A stretch of DNA of 37,104 nucleotides from an uncultured Flavobacteriales bacterium. GTDB lineage: Bacteria; Bacteroidota; Bacteroidia; Flavobacteriales_D; Sanyastnellaceae. Location: contig CAJXHE010000008.1 of NCBI GenBank assembly GCA_913051865.1, positions 1-37,104 on the forward strand. The letters are read 5' to 3'. The notes below the pieces were generated by a model. The model was not told the origin of the DNA. It saw only the letters and a program-made list of their open reading frames with translations, and made no database searches. The position numbers and the translations under genes were made by a program. Shown here piece after piece: positions 17,002-25,281 of this stretch (its first letter is position 1; every line of letters starts with the position of its first letter).

Positions 17002-17609
17002 GAAATAAATGTTCTAATTATTAGTATTACAGGGGCCGCAATAAGCAGTCCATCAAACCTGTCTAAAACGCCACCATGCCCAGGCAATAAGGTGCCACTG
17101 TCTTTCACGTTGGCGCGTCTTTTAAGTGCGCTTTGGACCAAATCACCCATTGTAGAAAGGATGCCCGTCAGCACTCCGAGCCAAGCACCTTCGTTACCCA
17201 TCCATAACCACCCAACAAATGCTGCGCCAAGTGCCCCGAAAAATGCGCCTTCCCAAGACTTGTTAGGGGATACTTTCGGCGCCAGGCCTCTATGAATAAA
17301 CTTCCTTCCGAGCAGCCTCCCTCCCACATATGCAAATGTATCATTCGCCCAAATCCAAGTTAAAAAAGCCACCACATCCCAACCTAACCAAGTTTCAAAT
17401 GGGCGTCCCATGGCCCACAAAGACACAACAGCAATGGTGATGAGCAAATAACCAAGTAGAGACCCTTTTAATTTCTTATATTCTTTTAACCCTTGTAGCA
17501 AAACAGCGACCCACAAGACAGTGGCCGAAATCAAATTTAAAGTTGTCGCAAGCACAACGATAGAAACGAACACAACACCCGTTAAGCCACGCGTGATCAT
17601 TTCACTCAT
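16998..17609 (-). CDS. cdsA: phosphatidate cytidylyltransferase (short form)
   Basis: Makes CDP-diacylglycerol from phosphatidate and CTP, the branch point of phospholipid synthesis. The signature near the end is complete: SALKRRANVKDSGTLLPGHG followed by GVLDRFDG. Several membrane helices are visible. The start ATG at 17609 overlaps the DUF2007 stop by ATGA; the longer open frame to 17726 has a Cys/Arg-rich, non-membrane leader and is antisense-like. At 203 residues it is shorter than typical Bacteroidota CdsA (about 265); a central block, after LQGLKEYKKLKG, seems to be missing about two helices. The catalytic end is intact, so it is probably active. It makes the substrate used upstream of Psd, its coupled neighbour. 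Confidence 0.9.
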   Translation of the reverse strand: MSEMITRGLTGVVFVSIVVLATTLNLISATVLWVAVLLQGLKEYKKLKGSLLGYLLITIAVVSLWAMGRPFETWLGWDVVAFLTWIWANDTFAYVGGRLLGRKFIHRGLAPKVSPNKSWEGAFFGALGAAFVGWLWMGNEGAWLGVLTGILSTMGDLVQSALKRRANVKDSGTLLPGHGGVLDRFDGLLIAAPVILIIRTFIS

Positions 17610-17812
17610 AACTGCAAGAGGGATTGTGCCTTTTCTATAAACTCTTTTGGTACCATAAGTTGGACGTCTATTGACGCAAAGCCTACACCTGAGTAACTGC
17701 TGTCTTGTCGATTCAATATCACACAAGGAATGTCAGCATCAACAAGAATCTGCTTACGCATTTCCACTCCAGGAGCGAAAGCGTCCGCATAAACAGAAAC
17801 CCAACCGTCCAT
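17606..17812 (-). CDS. DUF2007-like putative signal-transducing protein
   Basis: A small 68-residue protein. The pattern (VSVYADAFAPGVEMRKQIL, then DADIPCVILNRQDSSY, then VQLMVPKEFIEKAQSLL) fits the DUF2007 family: a ferredoxin-like fold in which an alpha helix is followed by a beta hairpin. Members are small proteins of unknown function. Its start shares one base with the ftsH stop (TAATG) and its end overlaps cdsA by 4 nt, so it is translated as part of the ftsH-cdsA-psd unit. In some flavobacteria a LUD-domain gene occupies this slot. Confidence 0.7.
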   Translation of the reverse strand: MDGWVSVYADAFAPGVEMRKQILVDADIPCVILNRQDSSYSGVGFASIDVQLMVPKEFIEKAQSLLQL

Positions 17813-19893
17813 TATTCAGAAAGTAGGGAATTGCCTGCCTGATCTTCCTTCGAATCTTCTTTCGAATCTGACTCCTCATCGGCTTTCGAATCGGCAACCT
17901 GATCTGTTTCAACGACTAACTTCACGCCCACCTCCACTTCTTCAAAAGGTCTTGGGCCTAGGATCCGCTCCACATCAGCCTTAAATATCACCTCATCTTT
18001 AAGAAGTGCTTCAGCAACTTCAACAAGCTTTTGTTTGTTTGCAGTAAGGATTTCTTTCGCCTTAACGTAGGCCTTTTCGATAATCTTGCTTACCTCCTCA
18101 TCAATGATTCGAGCAGTTGCTTCTGAATAGGGTTTGGTAAATGATGTTTCTCTACCGCTATCGTAATAGCTGACGTTTCCGATTTTCTCATTTAATCCGT
18201 AGACAGTCACCATGGCGTGCGCTTGCTTGGCGACTTTTTCCAAATCACTCAGCGCTCCAGTAGATATTTTACCAAACATTATTTGTTCCGCGGCTCTGCC
18301 TCCGAGAGCGGCACACATCTCGTCAAAGATTTGTTCCGCGGTGGTGATTTGGCGTTCATGCGGAAGGTACCAAGCAGCACCTAGACTTTTACCTCTTGGG
18401 ATAATGCTGACTTTCACCAGTGGGGAAGCAAACTCTAACAACCAACTTACGGTTGCGTGACCCGCTTCATGAAAAGCAATCGTCTTTTTCTCTTCAGGTG
18501 AGATGACCCTTGAACGTTTCTCTAATCCACCGACGATTCTGTCGATGGCCTCGTTGAAGTCCGAGTGACCGACCACCTTTTTATCCTTTCTTGCAGAAAA
18601 AAGTGCGGCTTCATTACACACGTTTGCAATATCGGCACCACTGAAACCAGGAGTCTGCTTGGCGAGAAGCTCAATATCGATGCTATCATCGGTTGTGATA
18701 GGCTTAAGATGAACATGAAATATCGCTTTACGCTCATTGACATCTGGCATATCCACATAGATTTGTCTGTCAAATCGCCCAGCACGCAACAGCGCATTAT
18801 CTAAAACATCAGCGCGGTTTGTTGCTGCGATAATAATGACACCACTGTTTGAATCAAACCCATCCATTTCGGTCAGCAGTTGATTCAATGTATTCTCACG
18901 TTCATCATTCGAACTGAAGTTGGCATTTTTACCTCTTGCTCTACCTATGGCATCAATCTCATCAATAAAAATAATGGAGGGTGCTTTTTCCTTAGCTTGC
19001 TTGAACAAGTCCCTCACACGTGAAGCACCCACACCTACAAACATCTCAACGAAATCAGAACCACTCAAACTGAAGAAAGGCACTTGAGCTTCACCTGCTA
19101 CAGCTTTTGCGAGCAACGTCTTTCCTGTCCCTGGGGAACCTACAAGCAGAGCTCCTTTGGGTATTTTCGCGCCAAGTCTTGTGTATTTATCTGGCTTCAT
19201 CAGAAAATCTACGATCTCTTCAAGCTCTTCTTTTGCCTCATCAACACCGGCAACATCATCAAAAGTGACTTGAGTTTTGTCGCCTTTCTGATGAAGTTTG
19301 GCCTTTGACTTTCCAATGTTAAAAATCTGATTGCCGCCTGGTCCACCTCCACCAATACGCTTCATTATAAACATCCAAACGACAATCATAATGACAAGGA
19401 AAAAGATCCACGAAAACATTTGCTGTCCCCATTCATTCACGGGCTCGTACTTAGAGTCGACGTTATTTGCGTCTGTAAGCGCCTTATAGTCGTCCGTGTA
19501 ACTGTCGCCAGGTGGCATTGAAAACCATAGGTCATGTCCAGAAAACAGTGCCTTCATGGCGGGATTCGAGTCCGCGTCATCATCTGACAATTGACCACGT
19601 GCACTTTCAGTCAAAAAGACTTTATAGACCCGACCATCGTGAATAACATGATCAACATCTCCAGATTCAACATGTATTTTAAAATCAGAAAACTGAATCT
19701 CGTCACCACCGCTGTCAGAGTTGAGCAGAATCATGCCCAGTAGCAAAACACCTACCACAGCGTAGATCCAGTAAAAATTAAAATTCTTCCCTGAACCTTC
19801 TTCACCTCCTAAATCCTCACTGGATTTCTTGGGTGTGGGCTTAATGTTTTTAGGGCTCTCCTTAGATGCACTTTTTTTATCTTGCTTCTTCAT
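17812..19893 (-). CDS. ftsH: ATP-dependent zinc metalloprotease FtsH
   Basis: Membrane-bound AAA protease of 693 residues that degrades misfolded membrane proteins and regulators. A polar N-terminal extension (1-38) precedes helix 1 (about 41-57), a periplasmic domain (about 60-155) and helix 2 (about 158-177). The AAA domain has Walker A GSPGTGKT (252-259), Walker B IIFIDE (307-312), the second region of homology [18 protein letters not shown] (about 359-376) and the protease zinc site HEAGH (475-479). The C-terminal tail is acidic and repetitive ([17 protein letters not shown]). It is coupled to rsfS upstream (ATGA) and DUF2007 downstream (TAATG). Confidence 0.97.
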   Translation of the reverse strand: MKKQDKKSASKESPKNIKPTPKKSSEDLGGEEGSGKNFNFYWIYAVVGVLLLGMILLNSDSGGDEIQFSDFKIHVESGDVDHVIHDGRVYKVFLTESARGQLSDDDADSNPAMKALFSGHDLWFSMPPGDSYTDDYKALTDANNVDSKYEPVNEWGQQMFSWIFFLVIMIVVWMFIMKRIGGGGPGGNQIFNIGKSKAKLHQKGDKTQVTFDDVAGVDEAKEELEEIVDFLMKPDKYTRLGAKIPKGALLVGSPGTGKTLLAKAVAGEAQVPFFSLSGSDFVEMFVGVGASRVRDLFKQAKEKAPSIIFIDEIDAIGRARGKNANFSSNDERENTLNQLLTEMDGFDSNSGVIIIAATNRADVLDNALLRAGRFDRQIYVDMPDVNERKAIFHVHLKPITTDDSIDIELLAKQTPGFSGADIANVCNEAALFSARKDKKVVGHSDFNEAIDRIVGGLEKRSRVISPEEKKTIAFHEAGHATVSWLLEFASPLVKVSIIPRGKSLGAAWYLPHERQITTAEQIFDEMCAALGGRAAEQIMFGKISTGALSDLEKVAKQAHAMVTVYGLNEKIGNVSYYDSGRETSFTKPYSEATARIIDEEVSKIIEKAYVKAKEILTANKQKLVEVAEALLKDEVIFKADVERILGPRPFEEVEVGVKLVVETDQVADSKADEESDSKEDSKEDQAGNSLLSE

Positions 19894-20288
19894 GCTTGCT
19901 CTTCCAATTTTACTGGAGTCTCAGACTCATAGCTTCGTATTTCTGCATCTCCCCAAAGCTCTTCCAATGCATACCGATGTCTTACGTCTTTGTGAAACAC
20001 ATGAACGACAACATCAAAATAATCCAAAATCGCCCACTCACCATTTCGCAATCCTTGCACTGACATCGGTTTTTCACCAATGGCTTCTTTCACGACCTTC
20101 TCTACTGAGGATGCCAATGCTGAAACTTGCGTCTGGCTATTACCATGGACTATCACAAAAAAAGCAGACATTGCATTTTCTATCGTACTCAGGTCAATTA
20201 TTTTAATATCCTGACCTTTGACATCATCAAGACCTTTGATGACTGCATCAAGCAGAATATTAGATGGGAGAACAGCAGGTTTTTTCAT
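19890..20288 (-). CDS. rsfS: ribosome silencing factor RsfS
   Basis: A 132-residue RsfS (Iojap/YbeB). It binds ribosomal protein uL14 and blocks subunit joining when nutrients are scarce. Family blocks: GQDIKIIDLSTIENAMSAFF, VHGNSQTQVSALASSVE and the C-terminal WAILDYFDVVVHVFHKDVR. It is the first gene of the minus-strand run with ftsH (4-nt overlap) and has a -7 box 17 nt before its start, back-to-back with the birA promoter. Pairing of rsfS with ftsH is common in flavobacteria. Confidence 0.95.
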   Translation of the reverse strand: MKKPAVLPSNILLDAVIKGLDDVKGQDIKIIDLSTIENAMSAFFVIVHGNSQTQVSALASSVEKVVKEAIGEKPMSVQGLRNGEWAILDYFDVVVHVFHKDVRHRYALEELWGDAEIRSYESETPVKLEEQA

Positions 20289-20305
20289 GAAATATTTTCA
20301 GTTGA

Positions 20306-20323
20306 CAAAGTTACTACTTTTGC
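20306..20323. promoter_or_regulatory. paired divergent -7 elements of rsfS and birA
   Basis: Two exact matches to TAnnTTTG lie back-to-back with one base between them. The minus-strand TAACTTTG (20313-20306) serves rsfS, and the plus-strand TACTTTTGC (20315-20323) serves birA. The site is close to a palindrome (CAAAGTTA, C, TACTTTTG). No clear TTG at the -33 spacing is seen for either side. Confidence 0.6.
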
Positions 20324-20360
20324 ATACGATGACACCTTAAATGAGTACACTTAATAGGAC

Positions 20361-21179
20361 ATGAATGCCAATGTTAGTGAAATAACGACTGAAAAAGGTT
20401 TGGTAAAACGTATAAGCTTGGTTTCCGTAGGGAGCACAAATGATTATGCAATAAATTTATTGCGTACAGAACACACTCACAAAGAGACCATTGTTGTTAC
20501 AAAAAGTCAGGAGAAGGGAAAAGGCCAAAGAGGAAAAGCGTGGATTTCATCTCCCGGCAGGGACCTATGCATGAGTTGGATCTTGAAATCACCTCCTCAA
20601 CCCCCTGCCGTTTTTAATATGGCTGCAGCCTTAGGCGTTCTTGACGCTCTCAGAGAGATCACAGGCAACACAGACATCTCAATAAAATGGCCAAACGACA
20701 TCATTGTGATTCACAACCATGTTCCAAAAAAAATATCAGGACTTCTCATTGAAAATACGTGGAGGGGAGATGTTTGGGCAGCGGCAATCGTCGGTATCGG
20801 TGTCAATGTCGGAAAGGGGAGCGGTCAAAAGCACCGTCCCAAATTTAAACTTCCGTCCACAAGCATCTTTGATGTGATTTCAAAAGACATTTCACCCGAA
20901 TCTCTCGAAATCGTCATTCTAAATGCACTTCAACACAGAGTAAATGCCATCAGTCTTTCGGGCGGCATAAAAGACACCGTATCAGAATTTAACTCAGAAC
21001 TGTTTGGAACACATTCGGAAAGAGTTTATACCATCAATGGGACCCCTCACAAAGGCATTTTGAAAAACGTAGAAGAAGATGGACGGGGGGTATTCTCTTG
21101 GCCAAACAACAATGAAAGGGATAACATTCAAAATCCCGAGACACATTTACATTCCTCAGAAGTTATTTGGTCATGGTGA
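20361..21179 (+). CDS. birA: biotin--[acetyl-CoA-carboxylase] ligase
   Basis: Attaches biotin to the carrier domain of biotin-dependent carboxylases, via biotinyl-AMP. Catalytic-core motifs: VGSTNDYA (about 23-30), KGQRGKAWISSPGRDL (the GRGRxGRxW loop, here with Lys and Gln substitutions), and IKWPNDI (about 108-114), followed by KISGLLIE and the GIGVNV block. At 272 residues there is no N-terminal helix-turn-helix, so this is a class I enzyme, not a repressor. Its 3' end overlaps the convergent SRPBCC gene by 9 nt. The gene is divergent from rsfS. Confidence 0.92.
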   Translation: MNANVSEITTEKGLVKRISLVSVGSTNDYAINLLRTEHTHKETIVVTKSQEKGKGQRGKAWISSPGRDLCMSWILKSPPQPPAVFNMAAALGVLDALREITGNTDISIKWPNDIIVIHNHVPKKISGLLIENTWRGDVWAAAIVGIGVNVGKGSGQKHRPKFKLPSTSIFDVISKDISPESLEIVILNALQHRVNAISLSGGIKDTVSEFNSELFGTHSERVYTINGTPHKGILKNVEEDGRGVFSWPNNNERDNIQNPETHLHSSEVIWSW

Positions 21180-21587
21180 TGTTGGAAATCTGTTCACCAT
21201 GCCTTCAGCCATTTTTTTAAACAAGCTATTTAATGCTGGCTCAACCATCATTCTGGTAAATGGATTTAGATCTGCATCACTGTGAACATAACAAGAAGAA
21301 CCCTGTGCATGTTCTGCTGCGATCACTTCCAAAGAAAACTTCACAGGGGACGGAGCAACTGTATGCAGGCGTAAAATCATTCCATCAGGAAGCTTTTCTA
21401 AATCTTTTTCAAGATGAATAGACACACCTCCTTTTACTTTAAAAGAACATGTGTCGTCTTCCGATGTGAAATCTTTCACTTCGCCTTCAGGAAGCATCTC
21501 TCCTATGATGGCGAGATTTTTCAATTCAGCCGATAATGCTGAAACAGAGAGTCCCAGAATGACTTTTGGACCTTCGAAAGAAATCAT
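21171..21587 (-). CDS. SRPBCC-like (START/Bet v1-fold) protein
   Basis: A 138-residue cytoplasmic protein. The N-terminus ISFEGPKVILGLSVSALSAE, the middle LEKLPDGMILRLHT and the C-terminal helix (PALNSLFKKMAEGMVNRF) fit the SRPBCC fold. Proteins like it commonly sit beside pyrE and birA in flavobacteria; the ligand is unknown. ATG 21587 is chosen because it overlaps the pyrE stop by ATGA and gives the usual N-terminus; the frame extends to 21611. It is translationally coupled to pyrE. Confidence 0.7.
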   Translation of the reverse strand: MISFEGPKVILGLSVSALSAELKNLAIIGEMLPEGEVKDFTSEDDTCSFKVKGGVSIHLEKDLEKLPDGMILRLHTVAPSPVKFSLEVIAAEHAQGSSCYVHSDADLNPFTRMMVEPALNSLFKKMAEGMVNRFPTSP

Positions 21588-22240
21588 ACGGCGTGGTGTT
21601 TGTTGCTCCAAGATACAGGGTCAGCTGACCAGCCGTCCAATTCCTTTTTCTGCACGTCAGTGATGTACTCTGATCTACACGCAACGTCGAGCATTGTCGT
21701 GTAATCCGTCAAAGTGAAAAAAGGACATTCTTTTTCAGCAAACCGCGCTACCGCATCAGGGAATCCATACGTAAAGAACGCAAGCAAACCCTTGACTTCA
21801 AGCCCAGCATCTCTAAGCGCATCCACAGCTGACAATGAACTTTTGCCCGTCGATATTAAGTCCTCAATCACAAAAACACTACTAAATCCGGAAAAGTCAC
21901 CCTCGATTCTTTGTTCCTTGCCATGACTCTTTGCAGAAGCCCTCACATAAATAAACGGGATACCTAATTCTTGGGCAATGAGTGCACCTAAGGCAATACC
22001 TCCAGTGGCGACTCCAGCAATTGCTTCTGGTGTTCCATTGCGTTCTACAATCGCAGCAGTTGCAATCTGTCGGATGTAAGTTCTAATGGTCGGATGGCTT
22101 AATATGCGCCTGTTGTCACAGTAAATTGGTGACTTTCTTCCACTCGCCCACGTAAATGGCTGTTCAGGAGATAATTGAATCGCTTTGATACGTAGTAAAA
22201 ATTCCGCTACCTTTCGTTGATTCTCATTGCTATTAGACAT
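21584..22240 (-). CDS. pyrE: orotate phosphoribosyltransferase
   Basis: Converts orotate and PRPP to orotidine 5'-phosphate in pyrimidine synthesis. It is 218 residues from ATG 22240. The PRPP-binding motif is VFVIEDLISTGKS, and the substrate-side block is WASGRKSPIYCDNR near the N-terminus, with SAKSHGKEQRIEG as the flexible catalytic loop. The frame is open to 22459, but the extra codons are low-complexity Ser/Thr and antisense to the Nudix gene. The start codon is 7 nt from the start of the divergent Nudix gene. A TACATTTG match (22252-22245) lies only 4 nt before the ATG. The SRPBCC gene follows with a 4-nt overlap. Confidence 0.95.
   Translation of the reverse strand: MSNSNENQRKVAEFLLRIKAIQLSPEQPFTWASGRKSPIYCDNRRILSHPTIRTYIRQIATAAIVERNGTPEAIAGVATGGIALGALIAQELGIPFIYVRASAKSHGKEQRIEGDFSGFSSVFVIEDLISTGKSSLSAVDALRDAGLEVKGLLAFFTYGFPDAVARFAEKECPFFTLTDYTTMLDVACRSEYITDVQKKELDGWSADPVSWSNKHHAV
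22185..22216 (+). promoter_or_regulatory. promoter of the Nudix gene, inside pyrE
   Basis: TTG (22185-22187), 20 nt, then TACCTTTCG (22208-22216), which differs from the TAnnTTTG consensus at one base. It is 31 nt before the Nudix ATG and lies within the first codons of pyrE on the other strand, so the two promoter regions interlock. Confidence 0.5.
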
Positions 22241-22247
22241 GTCACAA

Positions 22248-22874
22248 ATGTACGTTGTATTTATGCTGAACCGAAGGGTAAGTTTTGTCAATTCAAAGGC
22301 AGAAAACTCGCATTCAAATGGGTCGAGGTTATCTGTTTTTAATCCCGATAAAAAAACGCTTAAAGACCTACCCAAGTTTCTTAAAGCGCACATTGAGGTG
22401 GAAGAGGTTGTGCTCGTGAGTGACGATGTCGAAGAACTTTGGATTCGATTTTGCCTCAACTATTTTGAAGTTCTTTCTGCTGGAGGATTGGTTTTAAATT
22501 CGAAAAACAAGGCCCTTTGGATTAACCGAAACAATCACTGGGACTTACCCAAGGGTAAGGTAGAACCAGGAGAAAGCCTAGAAGAAGCAGCCGTGCGCGA
22601 AGTCAGCGAAGAGACAGGCATAGAAAACCTTAAGGTTACAGGAGACCTTGCAACCACATATCACACATATGACATTGATGGCGTTGTTCATTTAAAAACA
22701 ACATTTTGGTTTTCCATGCAACACAAAGGAGGAGATACAATAGGAACACCTCAGTCCATAGAGGGCATCACAGAAGTCAAATGGTTCGAAATACCTGTCC
22801 CAACCAAGATTTGGGAATCAACATACGGTAGCATTCGAATCGTCATGAATGCTTTTAAGAACCGTTCTATTTAA
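22248..22874 (+). CDS. Nudix hydrolase
   Basis: A 208-residue hydrolase for nucleoside diphosphates linked to another group. The Nudix box is complete (GKVEPGESLEEAAVREVSEE then TGI), giving the metal-binding Glu residues. The N-terminal about 85 residues carry no recognised motif, and the substrate cannot be told from sequence. The start is taken at ATG 22248 (MYVVFML), which matches starts of related proteins; an open frame from 22227 exists. Its 3' end overlaps the convergent thioredoxin-like gene by 8 nt. Confidence 0.88.
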   Translation: MYVVFMLNRRVSFVNSKAENSHSNGSRLSVFNPDKKTLKDLPKFLKAHIEVEEVVLVSDDVEELWIRFCLNYFEVLSAGGLVLNSKNKALWINRNNHWDLPKGKVEPGESLEEAAVREVSEETGIENLKVTGDLATTYHTYDIDGVVHLKTTFWFSMQHKGGDTIGTPQSIEGITEVKWFEIPVPTKIWESTYGSIRIVMNAFKNRSI

Positions 22875-24315
22875 GCTTAAAAAGTACCTGACCTAAACCT
22901 TGACTGGGCAGGCGGTTGGACACCGAGTGCACTTCAAGCGAAGGGGATAAAATGATTGTTTGGGGTATGGACTCGATCGAAAGACCGTCCAACCATCTCG
23001 TATCCGCGCCTATCCACCGTAACATGTCAGATGAAGATTGACGAGAGTCCAACAATTCTTCCCACGCCAAACGCGTTCCATCGATACTTAACACAACAAA
23101 TTGTATATCGTTACGTACACTTTGCAATGACCTTTCAACGGCTCTAAAAGCCGACCATTCACGCATGCAGGCTGAACTCCCCGATTTAGCGACGAGAATG
23201 ACCGCCCATTTACCCTCCAGCTCATCCAGGGAAATCAAATCTAAAGAGGGCGTTGTCCACACTTGCTTGACCAAATCCAAAGCGTTCCACAACTCTGACC
23301 CATTCATCATCCGTAAAGACGTAAGCGGTGATTTGGGATTATTTAACCACCACAATGAGGCGATTGGGTTTGGCTCAGACAACTCCCACCACCACATCGC
23401 AAGTGCGACCTCATCCAAAGTGCATCCAAGTGCCAGCGCAAGTGAGTCTGAGTTGTTATTGTTGACCCAAGAAATGAGGTCTGAAGGTGGGGCTACCTCT
23501 TGGTACCAGCTTTTATTCACTTCTATCCAGGACGAACACCAGCCCTCAGATTGAACTTTTTCCATAATCGTTCTTGCGGTATCCGCTCTGGATTCTTCTT
23601 GCCAAAATTGCCTCAACAAATTACTGGATATGCCAGAATCTTTTTTCCATTGCAATCTTAGCGCAAGTACCAAATCTCTATAGGGAGAAGGGTGATTAAA
23701 AGTGGAATCTGAGAGCAGCTTTGTACATGCTTCTTCAAAAACCACATCCAACGAATCTGTATAATTCAAATCGACCAATCTTGTTCCACCTCCTACCGCA
23801 CCAGACAAAGCCATGCGGTCATACAGAGCGAGTGCATCGAGTTCGGCAGCAAACAATCTGAGACGATCGTATTTCCAAGAAGGATGTTCCGAACCCCAAT
23901 TCGATTTGGACATGACTCTTCTTAATCTTGTTGGACCTACTGAAGATTTGTGTAATGTCAGTGTATCTGATTCAATTTCATAAGGTCTGGCCAGGATTTT
24001 CCAGCTCCAAGGTGGGGCTTCAAATTCGTAGACACGCGCCGTTGTATGTGGTCGATTAAATGAGAAACTTCCTTCTGAATTAACAGGCAATATATCTATT
24101 AACGTACGATGCCCCACCACGCCATCTAACGCTTCATACATAAATAGAAATGAGGGAGGACCTGATTGTGTTTCCGCCCACCCTGACATGACTCCTTGAA
24201 TGAGATCTTGAGAAAACACCAAACCACCTGCATGGAAGCACAAGAGAAACACAAAGCATCCGCTCTTCAGGTCACGCAATCGTTTATACAAAGTCCAAAA
24301 CAGCTTTAGGGACAA
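22867..24315 (-). CDS. exported protein with degenerate thioredoxin-like C-terminal domain
   Basis: A 482-residue protein with a hydrophobic N-terminal segment (CFVFLLCFHAGGLVF) that looks like a signal peptide. The main part has no recognised domain. Residues about 367-482 look like an AhpC/TlpA-type thioredoxin fold: LEGKWAVILVAKSG, then a strand ending in FVVLSID, and a cis-Pro motif SIPQT (Pro451). The expected WCxxC is replaced by SGSSAC (only Cys383), so two-Cys redox chemistry is not possible. ATG 24315 overlaps coaD by 32 nt; a TTG at 24279 would avoid this and still keep the signal peptide. It follows coaD and is probably transcribed with it. Confidence 0.65.
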   Translation of the reverse strand: MSLKLFWTLYKRLRDLKSGCFVFLLCFHAGGLVFSQDLIQGVMSGWAETQSGPPSFLFMYEALDGVVGHRTLIDILPVNSEGSFSFNRPHTTARVYEFEAPPWSWKILARPYEIESDTLTLHKSSVGPTRLRRVMSKSNWGSEHPSWKYDRLRLFAAELDALALYDRMALSGAVGGGTRLVDLNYTDSLDVVFEEACTKLLSDSTFNHPSPYRDLVLALRLQWKKDSGISSNLLRQFWQEESRADTARTIMEKVQSEGWCSSWIEVNKSWYQEVAPPSDLISWVNNNNSDSLALALGCTLDEVALAMWWWELSEPNPIASLWWLNNPKSPLTSLRMMNGSELWNALDLVKQVWTTPSLDLISLDELEGKWAVILVAKSGSSACMREWSAFRAVERSLQSVRNDIQFVVLSIDGTRLAWEELLDSRQSSSDMLRWIGADTRWLDGLSIESIPQTIILSPSLEVHSVSNRLPSQGLGQVLFKLK

Positions 24316-24745
24316 AATTACTTACATCCCCACCGTTCGCTAAAATATCACGCACAACAGTCGAACTTATCGGTGCAAATTCTGGATCAGTAAATAGGAT
24401 AATTGTTTCTAAAGAAGGATTAAGCTTTTTCGTCATTTGGGCAATCGTTCGCTCATATTCAAAATCACCGCCATTCCTCACACCTCTGAGCATCCAATCA
24501 GCTTTAACCTTTTCACAAAAACGAACAGTAAGACCGGAAAACGTTTCAACTTTAACAGAAGGCGCATTTGAAAAAACGCGCTCCAACATCTGAATACGTT
24601 GCGCGAGTGTAAACATCGTTTTCTTAGAACCATTGACGCCTATAGCGATGACAATCTCATCGAACATAGGGATAGCTCGACGAATAATATTCTCATGACC
24701 CAGTGTGATGGGATCGAAAGAACCGGGGAAAACTGCACGTCTCAT
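24284..24745 (-). CDS. coaD: phosphopantetheine adenylyltransferase
   Basis: Makes dephospho-CoA from 4'-phosphopantetheine and ATP, the fourth step of CoA synthesis. Length of 153 residues fits. The nucleotidyltransferase motif is TLGH (14-17) in FPGSFDPITLGHENI, with GVNGSKKTMF and the LRGVRNGGDFEYE block; ISSTVVRDIL closes the active site. The start overlaps the rsmD stop by ATGA. Confidence 0.97.
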   Translation of the reverse strand: MRRAVFPGSFDPITLGHENIIRRAIPMFDEIVIAIGVNGSKKTMFTLAQRIQMLERVFSNAPSVKVETFSGLTVRFCEKVKADWMLRGVRNGGDFEYERTIAQMTKKLNPSLETIILFTDPEFAPISSTVVRDILANGGDVSNFVPKAVLDFV

Positions 24746-25281
24746 GATTCGAAGGTAAAGAAACTAAAGTGTACATGACCAAATTTTCTGCACTCAACAA
24801 AACCATCTTCCCCGCCAAATGCAATTCTCTCTCCATGCTCTAATACAAAAAGCCCACCTTGAGCGACAAGTCCTGAATCTTTTACTAGGCCAGGAATAGA
24901 TTCAAACTTATCCATGTTGTAGGGTGGATCGGCAAACACGAAATCGTAGGGCGTATATGCTCTTCTCATAAAACCGAAACTGTCGTTGCATACAACCAGA
25001 ATATTGTCGTAATCAAGATTCTTATACTGTTCTTTGATATATCGACACGCTTTATTTTGTTTCTCCACTGAAGTCACAAACGCTGCCCCTCTGCTCGCAC
25101 ATTCCATCCCTACCATACCAGTCCCTGAAAACAAATCAAGCACCTGGGCACCCTCGAGATCAACCCTGGTTCTCAATAAATTAAACAACCCCTCTCTGCC
25201 AAAATCTGTTGTAGGTCTTCCTTGAAACCCCTTCATCGGATTCAATCTTCTTCCTCTCCATACCCCACCAGTAATCCTCAC
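24742..25281 (-). CDS. rsmD: 16S rRNA (guanine966-N2)-methyltransferase
   Basis: SAM-dependent methyltransferase acting on 16S rRNA G966. Blocks: RITGGVWRGRRL at the start, RPTTDFGREGLFNLL, the SAM loop LDLFSGTGMVGME, and the catalytic DPPY (in FVFADPPYNM). GTG 25281 gives a 179-residue protein starting like other Bacteroidota RsmD, and the GTG overlaps the DUF3822 stop as GTGA. Starting at the upstream ATGs (25308, 25326) would add residues not seen in the family. coaD follows with a 4-nt overlap. Confidence 0.92.
   Translation of the reverse strand: MRITGGVWRGRRLNPMKGFQGRPTTDFGREGLFNLLRTRVDLEGAQVLDLFSGTGMVGMECASRGAAFVTSVEKQNKACRYIKEQYKNLDYDNILVVCNDSFGFMRRAYTPYDFVFADPPYNMDKFESIPGLVKDSGLVAQGGLFVLEHGERIAFGGEDGFVECRKFGHVHFSFFTFES

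Noticed and set aside
17610-17726. Longer cdsA start at 17726
   Set aside because: The extra residues are Cys/Arg-rich and not membrane-like; ATG 17609 overlaps the previous stop by ATGA and begins with the normal first helix.
22241-22459. Longer pyrE start at 22459
   Set aside because: The extra residues are a Ser/Thr-rich shadow of the Nudix gene and are not in PyrE proteins.
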